Below, piece by piece: positions 1 to 8,750 of a DNA stretch of 62,377 nucleotides. The first letter of the stretch is position 1. The number at the start of each line of letters is the position of its first letter. A program made the translations under genes and the position numbers. The notes under the pieces were generated by a model. It did no database searches and had not been told where the DNA came from. It worked only from the letters and a program-made list of their open reading frames with translations. Location of the stretch: the NCBI GenBank assembly GCA_028874175.1, contig JAPPLN010000037.1, forward strand, positions 1-62,377, read 5' to 3'. Source of the DNA: Chloroflexota bacterium (GTDB taxonomy: Bacteria; Chloroflexota; UBA11872).

Positions 1-11
1 CGGAGGTCGTG

Positions 12-434
12 ATGGCTGGTTTGACCCTCACGGTCGTTTCCCCTGAGCGCGAAGTGCTGCGCGAAGAGGGCGTGACGTTGGTGCTGGCGCCGTCGGTGGA
101 AGGGCAGCTAGGCATCCTGCCGCGCCACGCGCCGCTCATTACCCAGTTGGAGCCCGGCACGCTGGAGCTTCGGCGCGGCGCCGAGACCCAGCACTTCTCG
201 ATAACCGGTGGTTTCCTGGAAGTCATGGACAACACGGTCACCGTGCTGGCGGACGCGTCGGAGAACGCCTCGGAGATCAGCCGGGAGCGCGCGGAAGCCG
301 CTCGTGAGGCCGCCGTGCGCGATCTGGAAGAGGCTCGACAGACACACGACGACGTGATGACCACACAGGCCCGGCTGGCGTTACTGCGTGCGCTGGCACG
401 CCTACGAACCGTCGAGCGGGCCCGCCGAGGCTGA
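12..434 (+). CDS. atpC: F1Fo ATP synthase epsilon subunit
   Basis: This is the epsilon subunit of the F1 sector, which couples rotation to catalysis and can inhibit ATP hydrolysis. The 140-residue product has the family layout: an N-terminal beta-sandwich (about 1-85, including VEGQLGILPRHAPLIT and the GGFLEV strand) and a C-terminal helical hairpin rich in Glu, Arg and Ala (about 86-138). The ATG at 12 is preferred over the GTG at 9 because GGAGG at 2-6 is then 5 nt upstream. The rest of the atp operon would lie to the left, outside the window. murA follows at once, an order also known from Bacillus-type genomes. Confidence 0.95.
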   Translation: MAGLTLTVVSPEREVLREEGVTLVLAPSVEGQLGILPRHAPLITQLEPGTLELRRGAETQHFSITGGFLEVMDNTVTVLADASENASEISRERAEAAREAAVRDLEEARQTHDDVMTTQARLALLRALARLRTVERARRG

Positions 435-441
435 GTCCACC

Positions 442-1776
442 GTGGATCCCGACGCCGGACGGGGCGCCCACGACGAGCAGCCAGTACGCGCGACCATCGC
501 AGGCGGCCATCCCCTGCGCGGCAGCTATTTGACGCCCGGGGCCAAGAACGTCGTGCTGCCAATGATGGCGGCCTGTCTGCTGACCGATGAGACCTGCGTG
601 ATCCAGAACGTCCCGATCATTTCCGATGTTCTGGTCATGTCGGATCTGTTGCGACAGCTTGGTGCCGAAGTCGTGCTCGATGCCGACGAGCACACCGTAA
701 CGATCACCGCCGCCGGCGTGCGATCCAGTTCGCCCAATCCCGATCTGGTGCAGCGCATGCGGGCCTCGTTTCAGGTCACCGGTCCGTTGCTCGCCCGCTT
801 CGGCCGTTTCGATTGCGCGGCCCCGGGCGGCTGTCAGCTGGGGGCCCGGCCGGTGAGCGTGGATATCACCGGCTTTCAGGGCATGGGGGCGACCATAGCG
901 CTGGCTGAAGGCGTGTTTCACGCCGAGGCCGACGCTCTCTACGGCCGGCGCATCTACCTGGACTACCCCAGCCACACCGGTACGCAGAACCTGCTGATGG
1001 CCGCGACCCTTGCCAACGGCTACACGACGATCGTGCATGCCTCGCGGGAACCCGAGGTCGTGGCGCTGGTGCAGTTCCTGCGCGGCATGGGCGCCGAGAT
1101 TCACGGCGAAGGCACCAGCCTGATCGGCGTGCAGGGTCGCAGCCACCTCTACGGCACGGTGGCGCGCGCCATTCCCGACCGGATGGTGGGAGGAACCATG
1201 GCCGTCGCCGCCGCCCTGACCAGCGGCGACGTTGAGCTCCTCAACGTGCGTCCAGATCACCTGGAGCCGGTTACGGTGCAACTTCGGGAGATGGGCGTCG
1301 ACGTTGTCGAAACCAATCGCTCCGTACGCGTCGTCGCTCCGGACACGCTTGGCGCAACCGACGTGCAGGTAATGCCGTTTCCCGGATTCCCCACCGACGT
1401 CCAGGCGCCGATGGGGGTGCTGATGACGCAGGCATACGGCGTCAGCACGATCGTCGAGCGGGTCTTCGACAGCAGCATGGGCTACATGGATAGCCTGGCG
1501 GCCATGGGCGCCGATGTCAGCGTGCAGGGCACGCGCGCGGTGGTTCGCGGACCTCGCCAATTGCGTGGCCGCCGCATCGATCTGGAACACAGCATCCGCG
1601 GTATGACGGCCCTGACGCTGGCCGGTCTGGTGGCCGAGGGCGAGACCGTGCTCGATGGGTTCGAGTTCGTGCGGCGCGGCTATGAGGACCTGGCCGGCGA
1701 TCTGCGCGGGCTCGGCGCCGTCATTACCACCGAGCCACAGGCCGCTCCGGCGCGGCGCGCGGCTGCGGCGGTCTAA
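442..1776 (+). CDS. murA: UDP-N-acetylglucosamine 1-carboxyvinyltransferase MurA
   Basis: MurA transfers enolpyruvate from PEP to UDP-GlcNAc, the first committed step of peptidoglycan synthesis. The family signatures are visible: GAKNVVLP near the N terminus (the Lys-Asn pair that binds substrate), RMRASFQVTGPLLARFG, and GGCQLGARP carrying the catalytic, fosfomycin-reactive Cys (residue 131 from the GTG start). Length (444 aa) fits. The frame is open back to an ATG at 388 inside atpC. I prefer GTG 442, 7 nt after the atpC stop, because the upstream residues match nothing in the family. mreB begins on the base after the stop codon, so the two are almost surely co-expressed. Confidence 0.95.
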   Translation: MDPDAGRGAHDEQPVRATIAGGHPLRGSYLTPGAKNVVLPMMAACLLTDETCVIQNVPIISDVLVMSDLLRQLGAEVVLDADEHTVTITAAGVRSSSPNPDLVQRMRASFQVTGPLLARFGRFDCAAPGGCQLGARPVSVDITGFQGMGATIALAEGVFHAEADALYGRRIYLDYPSHTGTQNLLMAATLANGYTTIVHASREPEVVALVQFLRGMGAEIHGEGTSLIGVQGRSHLYGTVARAIPDRMVGGTMAVAAALTSGDVELLNVRPDHLEPVTVQLREMGVDVVETNRSVRVVAPDTLGATDVQVMPFPGFPTDVQAPMGVLMTQAYGVSTIVERVFDSSMGYMDSLAAMGADVSVQGTRAVVRGPRQLRGRRIDLEHSIRGMTALTLAGLVAEGETVLDGFEFVRRGYEDLAGDLRGLGAVITTEPQAAPARRAAAAV

Positions 1777-2799
1777 GTGCCCTTCGGCTTCAACGCGCCG
1801 CGGTTGGGCATCGACCTCGGAACCGTCAACGTCGTCGTCAACCGGATTGGCCAGGGCATCACGATCAACGAGCCGTCGGTGGTTGCCGTCAGCATGGATC
1901 GAAGAATCCAGGCCATTGGACACGCCGCCCACGCCATGGTCGGCCGCACCCCCGGCAGCCTGCGGATCATTCGCCCCATGCAGGACGGCGTGATCGCCGA
2001 CTACCTGGTGACCGAGGCGATGCTGCGCTATTTCATCGAACGATCGTGCGGGCGATTTCGGCTTGTCCGCCCCGAGATCATGGTAGCCGTGCCGTCCGGG
2101 GTCACAACGGTTGAGCGGCGGGCGGTGCTGGATGCCGGTCTCGCGGCTGGCGCCCGCCGGGTCCATCTCATTCCGGAGTCGCTGGCGGCGGCCATCGGCG
2201 CTCAAGTACCGGTCTCCGAGCCATCCGGGAGCATGATCGTCAACGTCGGCGGCGGGACCACGGAGATCTCCGTGATTTCGCTCAACGACGTTGTTGCCGA
2301 CTGCTCGACGTCCTCGCGCGTGGGCGGTAACCGGATTGACGACGCCATTGCCGCCTACATCAGGCGCAAGTACAACCTGATGGTCGGCGATCACACGGCC
2401 GAACAGATCAAGATTGGCATCGGTAGCGCCATCGTGCTCAGCCCGGCCGAGACCATGGAAGTTCGCGGTCGCGACCAGGTGCAGGGCCTGCCGCGCACCG
2501 TGACCGTGACCTCGGACGAGGTTACGGAGGCCATCACCGAGCCGCTGAGCCAGATCGTTCGCGGCGTGCGCATGGTGCTGGAGAGCACCCCGCCCGAACT
2601 GTCGGCGGATATCATCGACAAGGGCATCGTCATGAGTGGCGGAACCTCGCTTCTTCGTAACCTCGATCAGTTGCTCTCGCAGGAGATCGGCATTGCCGTG
2701 CATGTGGCCGATCAGCCGCTGATGTGCGTGGCGCTCGGCTGCGGCATCGCCATCGAGCACACCGATGTCCTGCAGAAAGCCCTGACGTCGAGCCCGTAA
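1777..2799 (+). CDS. mreB: Rod-shape-determining actin-like protein MreB/Mbl
   Basis: This is a bacterial actin that organises lateral cell-wall synthesis. The 340-residue protein has the actin-fold nucleotide motifs: LGIDLGTVNVVV (phosphate 1, near residue 10), VNVGGGTTEISVIS (phosphate 2, near 150-165) and MSGGTSLLRNLDQLL (adenosine motif, near 287-300). The GTG start directly abuts the murA TAA, implying translational coupling. A B. subtilis analogue is the murA-to-mbl neighbourhood downstream of atp. mreC and mreD do not follow, so the paralogue could be Mbl-like. It indicates a rod-shaped or at least MreB-using cell with a murein pathway. Confidence 0.93.
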   Translation: MPFGFNAPRLGIDLGTVNVVVNRIGQGITINEPSVVAVSMDRRIQAIGHAAHAMVGRTPGSLRIIRPMQDGVIADYLVTEAMLRYFIERSCGRFRLVRPEIMVAVPSGVTTVERRAVLDAGLAAGARRVHLIPESLAAAIGAQVPVSEPSGSMIVNVGGGTTEISVISLNDVVADCSTSSRVGGNRIDDAIAAYIRRKYNLMVGDHTAEQIKIGIGSAIVLSPAETMEVRGRDQVQGLPRTVTVTSDEVTEAITEPLSQIVRGVRMVLESTPPELSADIIDKGIVMSGGTSLLRNLDQLLSQEIGIAVHVADQPLMCVALGCGIAIEHTDVLQKALTSSP

Positions 2800-2822
2800 C
2801 CCAAGGTCCCCTGGTGGTCCCC

Positions 2823-3794
2823 ATGGACAAAGTGCTGCAAACCTTTCCGATTCCCGAAGCCGTGGAGCAGAAGCTTCGCGCGCACTGCGACGTTCGACAG
2901 GCGTTCTTCGTCGAAGGCGACGAGCTTGTCGAGGCGGCGCGCGGCTGCCGGGGCGTTGTGGCGGGAACGGAGCTGTGGCCTCGGGAGGCGCTTGCGGCCG
3001 TTCGCGCCGATCTGCGCGCCATCTCGCGGGTCGGAACCGGCGTGGACAGCGTGGATATCGCCGCAGCCACCGAGTTCGGCATTGCCGTGCTCAATGCGCC
3101 TGGTGAGAACGCCCAGACGATTGCCGAGTTGAGCGTGGGCCTTATGTGGTCCCTGGCCCGCCGCATGGTCCTGGCCGATCAGGCCGTCCGCACCACCGGC
3201 TTCAAGATGCGCACCGAACTCGACGGGATCGAGCTGACCGGCAAGACCGTCGGGATCATCGGCTTCGGCGAGATTGGGCGTCGCGTTGCCGCTATCTGCC
3301 GGCATGGCTTTCGCATGCGCGTGCTCATCACGACGGCCCATCCCGACCCCGCGCGGCTGACGTCGGCCGGAATTGAGGCCCAGTTCGTTGATCTGGACGA
3401 GTTGCTGGCCGAGTCGGACTTCGTCGCGCTGCACGCGGCGGTGACACCTGAGACCGAGCGCATGATCGGCGCCGCGCAACTCCGGGCCATGAAGGCCGGC
3501 GCCTACCTGGTCAACACCGCGCGCGGGCAGCTGGTGGACGAGGACGCGCTGGTCGCCGCGCTCAAGTCGGGGGAAATCGGCGGCTACGGGGCCGATGTGT
3601 ACGAGGTCGAGCCTCCGCCGCCCGATCACCCGTTTTTTGCACTGCCGAACACCGTCCTTGGCCCCCACTTCGGCAGCGGGACGTTCGAGGCGATGACTCG
3701 CATGGGCGGACGGGCCGTCGACAATCTCATCGAGTTTCTGGCCGGCGGCCGGCCGGTGCGGACCGTAAACCCCCAGGTCTATTCCAGCGAGTGA
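2823..3794 (+). CDS. D-isomer-specific 2-hydroxyacid dehydrogenase
   Basis: This is an NAD-dependent dehydrogenase of the phosphoglycerate/glyoxylate reductase superfamily, 323 aa. It has the Rossmann motif GIIGFGEIGRRVA, the substrate-region Arg in NTARGQLVDEDAL, the Glu in YEVEPPPPDHP and the catalytic His in LGPHFGSGT. There is no ACT domain, so it is shorter than typical SerA, and the substrate cannot be named. ATG 2823 was chosen because the family's N-terminal fold starts there; the longer frame overlaps mreB. It sits 23 nt after mreB and is followed by a strong hairpin at 3801-3830, so it probably ends the atp-mur-mre transcription unit. Confidence 0.85.
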   Translation: MDKVLQTFPIPEAVEQKLRAHCDVRQAFFVEGDELVEAARGCRGVVAGTELWPREALAAVRADLRAISRVGTGVDSVDIAAATEFGIAVLNAPGENAQTIAELSVGLMWSLARRMVLADQAVRTTGFKMRTELDGIELTGKTVGIIGFGEIGRRVAAICRHGFRMRVLITTAHPDPARLTSAGIEAQFVDLDELLAESDFVALHAAVTPETERMIGAAQLRAMKAGAYLVNTARGQLVDEDALVAALKSGEIGGYGADVYEVEPPPPDHPFFALPNTVLGPHFGSGTFEAMTRMGGRAVDNLIEFLAGGRPVRTVNPQVYSSE

Positions 3795-3800
3795 AAGAGC

Positions 3801-3830
3801 AAGACCCGCGCCGAACCCGGCGCGGGTCTT
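3801..3830 (+). terminator. Hairpin terminator after the dehydrogenase gene
   Basis: A perfect 13-bp stem (AAGACCCGCGCCG at 3801-3813 with its complement at 3818-3830) encloses the tetraloop AACC. It begins 6 nt after the dehydrogenase stop. The outer A-A/T-T pairs give some U character, but there is no long T-run after the stem. Confidence 0.7.
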
Positions 3831-4162
3831 GCAGCGATTCGATGGAGAGATCGCTCGGCCGTCACGTTTCGGCTACTCAAGCCCAGCAGGCTGACGCCTG
3901 GCATTCGTCAAGCTGGAGCGGGGCCGGTTGAGAGTGTCGCGAATCCGCGCGGCCTGCTGCCCCGTCGGCCAGTTAGGCCGCGGGGCGCGACCTGTCGACT
4001 TGCCAGCGCCCAATGAGCACGCGAATGTTCCGTCGGCGTGCTCCGTTCAGCCAACGCCGACGGTGACCAAGCGCTACGTCGCGCATGGGAAAACCTCCCG
4101 TCGCCGAACTCCAAGCAACATCGCTTAGAGCTAATAAACCATATACGATTTTCCGGTTGGCG
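3831..4162. other. Intergenic region with one weak small-ORF candidate
   Basis: These 332 bp separate the right-facing mur/mre unit from the left-facing gntR gene. On the minus strand a 37-codon frame (listed separately, 3973-4086) has a good Shine-Dalgarno sequence. A short AT-rich stretch lies at about 4125-4155. Nothing else was recognised. Confidence 0.5.
3973..4086 (-). CDS. Possible Arg-rich 37-aa small protein
   Basis: The minus strand has an ATG at 4086 preceded by GGGAGG (complement at 4094-4099) at 7 nt spacing. The 37-codon frame ends in TAA and is unusually rich in Arg, starting MRDVALGHRRRWLNG. An AT-rich stretch that could hold a -10 box lies upstream near 4125-4150. I recognise no family. 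The case rests only on the ribosome binding site and the lack of another gene here; it could be chance in GC-rich DNA. Confidence 0.2.
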   Translation of the reverse strand: MRDVALGHRRRWLNGARRRNIRVLIGRWQVDRSRPAA

Positions 4163-4897
4163 TCAATGCTCGGGGGGCGTCTCGGCCTGCGACTCCAGCG
4201 CCGCGCTGCGGGCAACGCCGGCACGGCGTAGGTGGTCGCGAGTCAGGGCCTCCACGCTGTCCGCGTCGCCTCGGTTCACCGCCGCAACGATCGCGCGATG
4301 CTCCTGCTGTGCTGCTTCGCTGCGGGTGCGCACTGGATAAGCCGTGCGCACCCGCGCTTTCGTCGCCCATAGCTCTTCCACCAGCATCAACAGATGCGCC
4401 GACGGACAGCGTGCATACAGCGCGCGGTGCAACTCCTGGTCCAGATACGCCAGCCTCTCGTCGTCGTTCGTTGAGACGGCCGCGTCCAGTTCCTCGAGCG
4501 TTGTCTGTAGGTACTGGCGGTCGTCGTCGGTCATGTGTGGGGTGGCCAGCGCGGCGGCCGCGCCCTCGACGATGGCGCTGGCCAGGTACACGTCCTGCAC
4601 TTCCAGCGGATCCAGACCGGCCACCGTCGCGCCCACATGCGGTTGGTTGTCGATCAGCCCTTCGGCCTCAAGCTGGAACAGCGCCTCGCGCACCGGCACG
4701 TCGCTGACGCCGAGCTCCGAACCGATGTGACTGATGACCAGGCGGTCGCCGGCCCGCAGGCGACCGGCTTGAATGGCGTCGCGCAGTGCGCCATACACCA
4801 GTTCGCGCTTGGTGTGGTAGACCGCCGTGGGCCGCAGACTTCCGGGCGCTGGCCGCGTCCGCCGGGAGCGTGGTCTGGCGTCCGGCTCCGGCGTCAT
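4163..4897 (-). CDS. GntR family transcriptional regulator, FCD (FadR) subfamily
   Basis: This is a 244-residue regulator with an N-terminal winged helix-turn-helix (about 30-95; ELVYGALRDAIQAGRLRAGDRL then LGVSDVPVREALFQLEAEGLI) and a C-terminal all-helical FCD ligand domain (about 105-225). The FCD metal/ligand residues are visible as YLDQELHRALY and, later, EHRAIVAAV and DHLRRA. Such proteins sense carboxylates or sugar acids. It starts 10 nt downstream of folE in the same direction and is likely co-transcribed with rpiB-folE. Its ligand is unknown. Confidence 0.9.
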   Translation of the reverse strand: MTPEPDARPRSRRTRPAPGSLRPTAVYHTKRELVYGALRDAIQAGRLRAGDRLVISHIGSELGVSDVPVREALFQLEAEGLIDNQPHVGATVAGLDPLEVQDVYLASAIVEGAAAALATPHMTDDDRQYLQTTLEELDAAVSTNDDERLAYLDQELHRALYARCPSAHLLMLVEELWATKARVRTAYPVRTRSEAAQQEHRAIVAAVNRGDADSVEALTRDHLRRAGVARSAALESQAETPPEH

Positions 4898-4907
4898 GGC
4901 GGCGGCG

Positions 4908-5558
4908 CTACTGGCGCTGAACCGCGTCGAAGAACTCGGCGCGGGTGGCGGGGTTGTCGCGGAACGCGCCGCGCGTGATCGATGTGACCATCCGGCTTCC
5001 CGGCTTCTTGACGCCGCGCATGGTCATGCAGGTGTGTTCCGCTTCGATCGTCACCGCCACGCCCACCGGCTCCAGCACCTGCTCGATGCGGTCGGCGATC
5101 TGGCAGGTCAGGCGCTCCTGGACTTGGGGTCGTCGCGCCAGGTGTTCGACCACGCGCGCCAGTTTGCTGAGTCCGACGATGCGTTCGTCTGGGATGTAGC
5201 CCACCGCCGCGCGCCCAAAGAACGGCAGCAGGTGGTGCTCGCAAATCGAGTAGAAGGGGATGTCCCGCACCACGATCATTTCGTCGTGGGCGTGCTCGAA
5301 CGTGGTCGCCAGGTAATCGTCGGGCTCGCCGACCAGACCGGCGAAGAGCTCCTCGTACATGCGTGCCACGCGCCCCGGCGTCTTGACCAGGCCGTCGCGG
5401 TCGGGGTCCTCGCCGATCGCGATCAGGATCTCCCGAATTGCCGCCGCGATCCGCTCATGGTCGACTCGCAGCGTGCCGTTCGGCGAGACGCGGGACGCGT
5501 CGGTGGTGTGCGGGACGGACACGGTCGGCGTTCCGTCGTGCAGGGGCGCTGAACTCAT
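4908..5558 (-). CDS. folE: GTP cyclohydrolase I
   Basis: FolE converts GTP to 7,8-dihydroneopterin triphosphate, the first step of folate/tetrahydropterin synthesis. The 216-aa protein carries the zinc ligands Cys106 and His109 in [10 protein letters not shown] and Cys177 in [12 protein letters not shown], spaced as in the E. coli enzyme. [24 protein letters not shown] is the family signature. An N-terminal extension of about 30 residues is poorly conserved. It lies between rpiB (34 nt upstream) and gntR (10 nt downstream). folB, a later step of the same pathway, is 3 kb away on the same strand. Confidence 0.95.
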   Translation of the reverse strand: MSSAPLHDGTPTVSVPHTTDASRVSPNGTLRVDHERIAAAIREILIAIGEDPDRDGLVKTPGRVARMYEELFAGLVGEPDDYLATTFEHAHDEMIVVRDIPFYSICEHHLLPFFGRAAVGYIPDERIVGLSKLARVVEHLARRPQVQERLTCQIADRIEQVLEPVGVAVTIEAEHTCMTMRGVKKPGSRMVTSITRGAFRDNPATRAEFFDAVQRQ

Positions 5559-5592
5559 GCGTGAAACTCGTTTCCCAGGAAGAGTGGCTTCG

Positions 5593-6057
5593 TCAGGCCG
5601 GCGTGGGTGTGGGTTCCACCCGGTCGACGCAAGCTTTGTCGTCGGGATCCTCGCCCAGCGGCGTATCGAACCAGGCCGTCAGGATCTCGTCGGCCAGTGC
5701 CGGGGTGGTCAGTCGCAGGCTCAGCGCCAGCACGTTCGCCCGGTTCCAGAGCCGGGCGCCTCGCGCGGTTTCCGCGTCCGAGCATAGGGCCGCGCGGATG
5801 CCGGCAACCTTGTTCGCCGCGATGCTGACGCCCGTACCCGTCCAGCACAGCACGATGCCTTCGTCAACGGCGCCGTCCGCCACGGCTTGACCGACACTCC
5901 GTCCGGCTTCCGGCCACTGCTGGTCCAGGCCGGCCAGCGGGCCGAACGGCGCCAGCGCATGCCCGCGTTCCTTGAGGTTCGCGAGGATGTGGTCGGTCAA
6001 CTCCGTTCGTTCGTCGCTTGCGATGGCAATCCGCATGGTTGGCGTGACCGTAGGCAT
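5593..6057 (-). CDS. rpiB: RpiB/LacA/LacB family sugar-phosphate isomerase
   Basis: The family interconverts ribose-5-phosphate and ribulose-5-phosphate (RpiB) or acts on related sugar phosphates. The 154-residue product starts with MRIAIASDE after a short leader (alternative ATG at 6036) and has [26 protein letters not shown]. The Cys in LCWTGTG (residue 71) aligns with the RpiB catalytic Cys. The CWTGTG variant marks a subgroup distinct from enterobacterial RpiB (CGTG), so other substrates are possible. It heads the leftward rpiB-folE-gntR set. Confidence 0.85.
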   Translation of the reverse strand: MPTVTPTMRIAIASDERTELTDHILANLKERGHALAPFGPLAGLDQQWPEAGRSVGQAVADGAVDEGIVLCWTGTGVSIAANKVAGIRAALCSDAETARGARLWNRANVLALSLRLTTPALADEILTAWFDTPLGEDPDDKACVDRVEPTPTPA

Positions 6058-6349
6058 TCCAGACGAGTATACGAACGGTTATCTGGACGATCGTAAGCGT
6101 CCCTGCGCGAACGTTCGCATTACCGCAAACTCGGATATCCACGGGAGCCGCCACGTCGACACCGGCGCAAGGCTCACCATCGTCGGCCACCTGGTCGAGT
6201 ACGCTTGTGACCGTTGCCAACGAGTTCGAGCGACAACGTACCCTGGTCGCCGGTCGGCCCGCGCGAATCGTCGCGTAGGTTTCCGAGTTGCGCCGGTGCC
6301 TTTTCGGACTGGTTCAGTCACTGCCGGTGATTGGTGACAGGATGTAGGC

Positions 6350-7111
6350 ATGGCCACAGCCGACGGTTCAACCGCTCCGCAAGACCTGCCCGGTCGCCTC
6401 TTTATCGTCGAAGGCATTGACGGATCGGGGAAGAGCACGCAACTTGACCTGCTCCACAAGTGGCTGGTGAGCCAGGGTTACCTGGTGATCTTCACCGAGT
6501 GGAACTCGTCGCGGATCGTCCGTCGCACCACGAGGCGCGGAAAGCGCCGCCGCATCCTGACCCCCCTCACCTTCAGCCTCATCCATGCGGCCGACTTCTC
6601 CAGCCGCGTGCACGAGCAGATCATTCCGGCGCTACAAGCGGGCGCCATCGTCCTTGCCGATCGCTACGTCTATACCGCCTATGCCCGCGACGCGGCCCGT
6701 GGCGTCAGCGCGGGGTGGCTGCGACGGCTCTATTCGTTTGCGCCCGACCCCACGCTGGCTTTCTACTTTGATGTCCCACTCAACGAGGCGATCCGTCGGA
6801 TCGAGCTCGGCCGCGATGAACTTAGCTACTACGAAGCCGGCTTGGATCTGGGTCTGAGTGGGGATCCCGCCGAATCGTTCCGACAGTTCCAGGGCATCAT
6901 TCGCGACCAATACGGGAAGCTGGTTGACGAGTTCGGTCTGGAACGCATCGACGCCACCGACACCCTCGTGAATCAGCAGGAACGCATGCGGGCGCTTGTA
7001 CAACCGCATCTGGATGGCGCGATGCGAGCCGAAGTTTCGGGACTGCAGGAAGCTCTGGCGGCGACCGGTCTCAGTGGACGGTACCTGGCCGACATGTGGC
7101 GGGCGCTATGA
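6350..7111 (+). CDS. Thymidylate kinase-like protein, first of a tandem pair
   Basis: This 253-residue P-loop kinase is of the dTMP kinase type (dTMP + ATP to dTDP). Walker A is GIDGSGKST (22-30) and the DRY motif that positions the nucleotide monophosphate is LADRYVYTAY (104-106). A basic segment RRTTRRGKRRR (about 58-68) replaces the usual REPG-type loop after strand 2, which is atypical. The C-terminal extension exceeds the usual 210 residues. The stop codon overlaps the ATG of a second homologue (ATGA), so the two are translationally coupled. It could phosphorylate dTMP or another nucleotide. Confidence 0.8.
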   Translation: MATADGSTAPQDLPGRLFIVEGIDGSGKSTQLDLLHKWLVSQGYLVIFTEWNSSRIVRRTTRRGKRRRILTPLTFSLIHAADFSSRVHEQIIPALQAGAIVLADRYVYTAYARDAARGVSAGWLRRLYSFAPDPTLAFYFDVPLNEAIRRIELGRDELSYYEAGLDLGLSGDPAESFRQFQGIIRDQYGKLVDEFGLERIDATDTLVNQQERMRALVQPHLDGAMRAEVSGLQEALAATGLSGRYLADMWRAL

Positions 7112-7824
7112 GTCTTCCGGTCAATCGCCCGTTACGTTTCTACGGCGAGTCGCCGCCGGGGATCGATCTCAGCCCGCTGCCCGGCCGCCTCATCGTGGTA
7201 GAGGGCCAGGATGGTTCGGGTCGCTCCACCCAGATCCGCCTGATGAAGGAGTGGCTCGAAGATCACGGGTTTGGCGTCGTCGATACCGGGCTGACGCGTT
7301 CTGAACTGGCCGGCCCTGGGATTCGGCGTGCTAAGTCGGGGCACGATCTGGACCCCATCACCCTGAATCTGTTCTACGCCACCGACTTCTATGACCGCGT
7401 TGAACGGCTGATCATCCCGTCACTCCGCGCCGGCATGGTGGTCCTGGCCGACCGCTACATCTTTTCCATGATCGCCCGTGCCGCCACCCGCGGCATCGAT
7501 CCCGCCTGGACCGCCGACATCTACGACTTCGCGCCGGTTCCCGACGCGGTCGTCTACCTGGATGTGGACATTGAGCATCTGCTACCGAGAATTTTAATCA
7601 ACGGCGGGTTCGACTTCTGGGAATCGGGGCTGGACGTTATGCGGGGTCAGGACGTCTTCGAGAGTTTCCTGAGCTACCAGGCACGCATCAGCGCGCACTT
7701 TCATGAACTTGCCAGGCAGCACAAATTTTCGGTTATCGATGCACGTGGACCGATCAAGAATACCTTTGAAACCATCCTTAAGGAACTTCAGCGCGTGGTG
7801 GACGACATGCGCTCAACGCCGTAG
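7108..7824 (+). CDS. Thymidylate kinase-like protein with Arg in Walker A, second of a tandem pair
   Basis: This 238-residue paralogue of the preceding gene starts at the ATG that overlaps its stop. The P-loop reads GQDGSGRST (33-41): the invariant Lys of Walker A is Arg39, encoded by CGC at about 7222. The DRY motif is kept (LADRYIFSMIAR, 115-117). In P-loop kinases the Lys contacts ATP phosphates, so activity may be weak, altered or lost, and the protein may form a heterodimer with the first copy. That is inference; dTMP kinases are homodimers. Confidence 0.75.
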   Translation: MSLPVNRPLRFYGESPPGIDLSPLPGRLIVVEGQDGSGRSTQIRLMKEWLEDHGFGVVDTGLTRSELAGPGIRRAKSGHDLDPITLNLFYATDFYDRVERLIIPSLRAGMVVLADRYIFSMIARAATRGIDPAWTADIYDFAPVPDAVVYLDVDIEHLLPRILINGGFDFWESGLDVMRGQDVFESFLSYQARISAHFHELARQHKFSVIDARGPIKNTFETILKELQRVVDDMRSTP

Positions 7825-7939
7825 CCACTGCCCTAGAGGCGTTCCTTAAATCTACAGATTCCTAAACACTTAGCGTAGTTAACTCATGGCATATAAACCC
7901 GGCTATTGAGCTAGATGTACATTGAGGCGTGAGCTGAGA

Positions 7940-8530
7940 CTACCTCAGCAAGCGGTCGATGAGTTCCTCGTCCAACTCCATTCGTTCGTCCGCGGTTTTG
8001 AATAGCTCGAACGAGTACGTTGGATAACCGTGGTTGCCTTGGGGCGGACCATGAACGAGCCAGACGATGATGCCTTCGTTCTTTAGCACCCGAACCGCCG
8101 GAACGAAGTCGCCGTCGCCGGCAACCAGCGCGATGTGCTGCACCTGGTTCTTGCCCGCCAGCAGCGCCATGTCCAGGCCCAGCAACAGGTCTACCTGCTT
8201 CTGCTCGAATATCGGTACGCCCGACTCATCCACGCCGGACATCCGAAGGTGTCCCAGGCGCACCTCGAAGCGCGGCAGATAGCGCAGCGCGTCCTCGAAG
8301 CGTCGCGAGTTTGAGTACCGGTCCATCTCTTCGGGCGTCGCCGGGTCACTGCGATACGGACGGCAGTGGTAGTAGTACGCCCGCAGCAATTCGACCTTGT
8401 CCGCGCTTGCTTCCTCAACGTGGTCCTGGATTTCGTCAACCAGTTTCTTGACGTCGAGCCGAACGTCGAATTCGTGCTTCTGCAGGGCTTCGAGATAGCC
8501 GCCGTCGATAAAGACTGCCAGATTCCCCAT
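7940..8530 (-). CDS. NYN domain (LabA/PIN-like) protein
   Basis: This 196-aa protein has the NYN/PIN-like nuclease fold. Acidic residues of the predicted metal site are seen in AVFIDGGYLE at the N terminus, QVDLLLGLDMALLAG in the middle and VAGDGDFVPAVRVLKNEG towards the C terminus. NYN proteins are predicted or proven RNases. An AAAGGA ribosome site precedes the ATG by about 6 nt. It is monocistronic here, between the tmk-like pair (convergent) and folB (same strand, 220 bp upstream). An inverted repeat AGTAAGA-AA-TCTTACT lies in its upstream region near 8691-8706. Confidence 0.85.
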   Translation of the reverse strand: MGNLAVFIDGGYLEALQKHEFDVRLDVKKLVDEIQDHVEEASADKVELLRAYYYHCRPYRSDPATPEEMDRYSNSRRFEDALRYLPRFEVRLGHLRMSGVDESGVPIFEQKQVDLLLGLDMALLAGKNQVQHIALVAGDGDFVPAVRVLKNEGIIVWLVHGPPQGNHGYPTYSFELFKTADERMELDEELIDRLLR

Positions 8531-8750
8531 ATCACATCCTTTCGCCTATGAAACAATCGTGGCGCGACCGTGCCGGTCATTGAACACAAACTATGCCGTG
8601 CGCCGATGGCGCGGACGCGCTATTCCAATTCCGCTTAGCCGCCCTATTCGAACATACTGAATCTGATCGCTGTTTCCGTCAAGCAGGAATAGTAAGAAAT
8701 CTTACTTAACCTACAGCGGAGTCAGTCGTTCACCGCGAGCCTTCAGCCTC

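Noticed and set aside
277-2760. Very long open frame antisense to atpC, murA and mreB
   Set aside because: Opposite murA and mreB, whose products are unmistakable; His/Gly/Ala-rich shadow translation typical of high-GC DNA.
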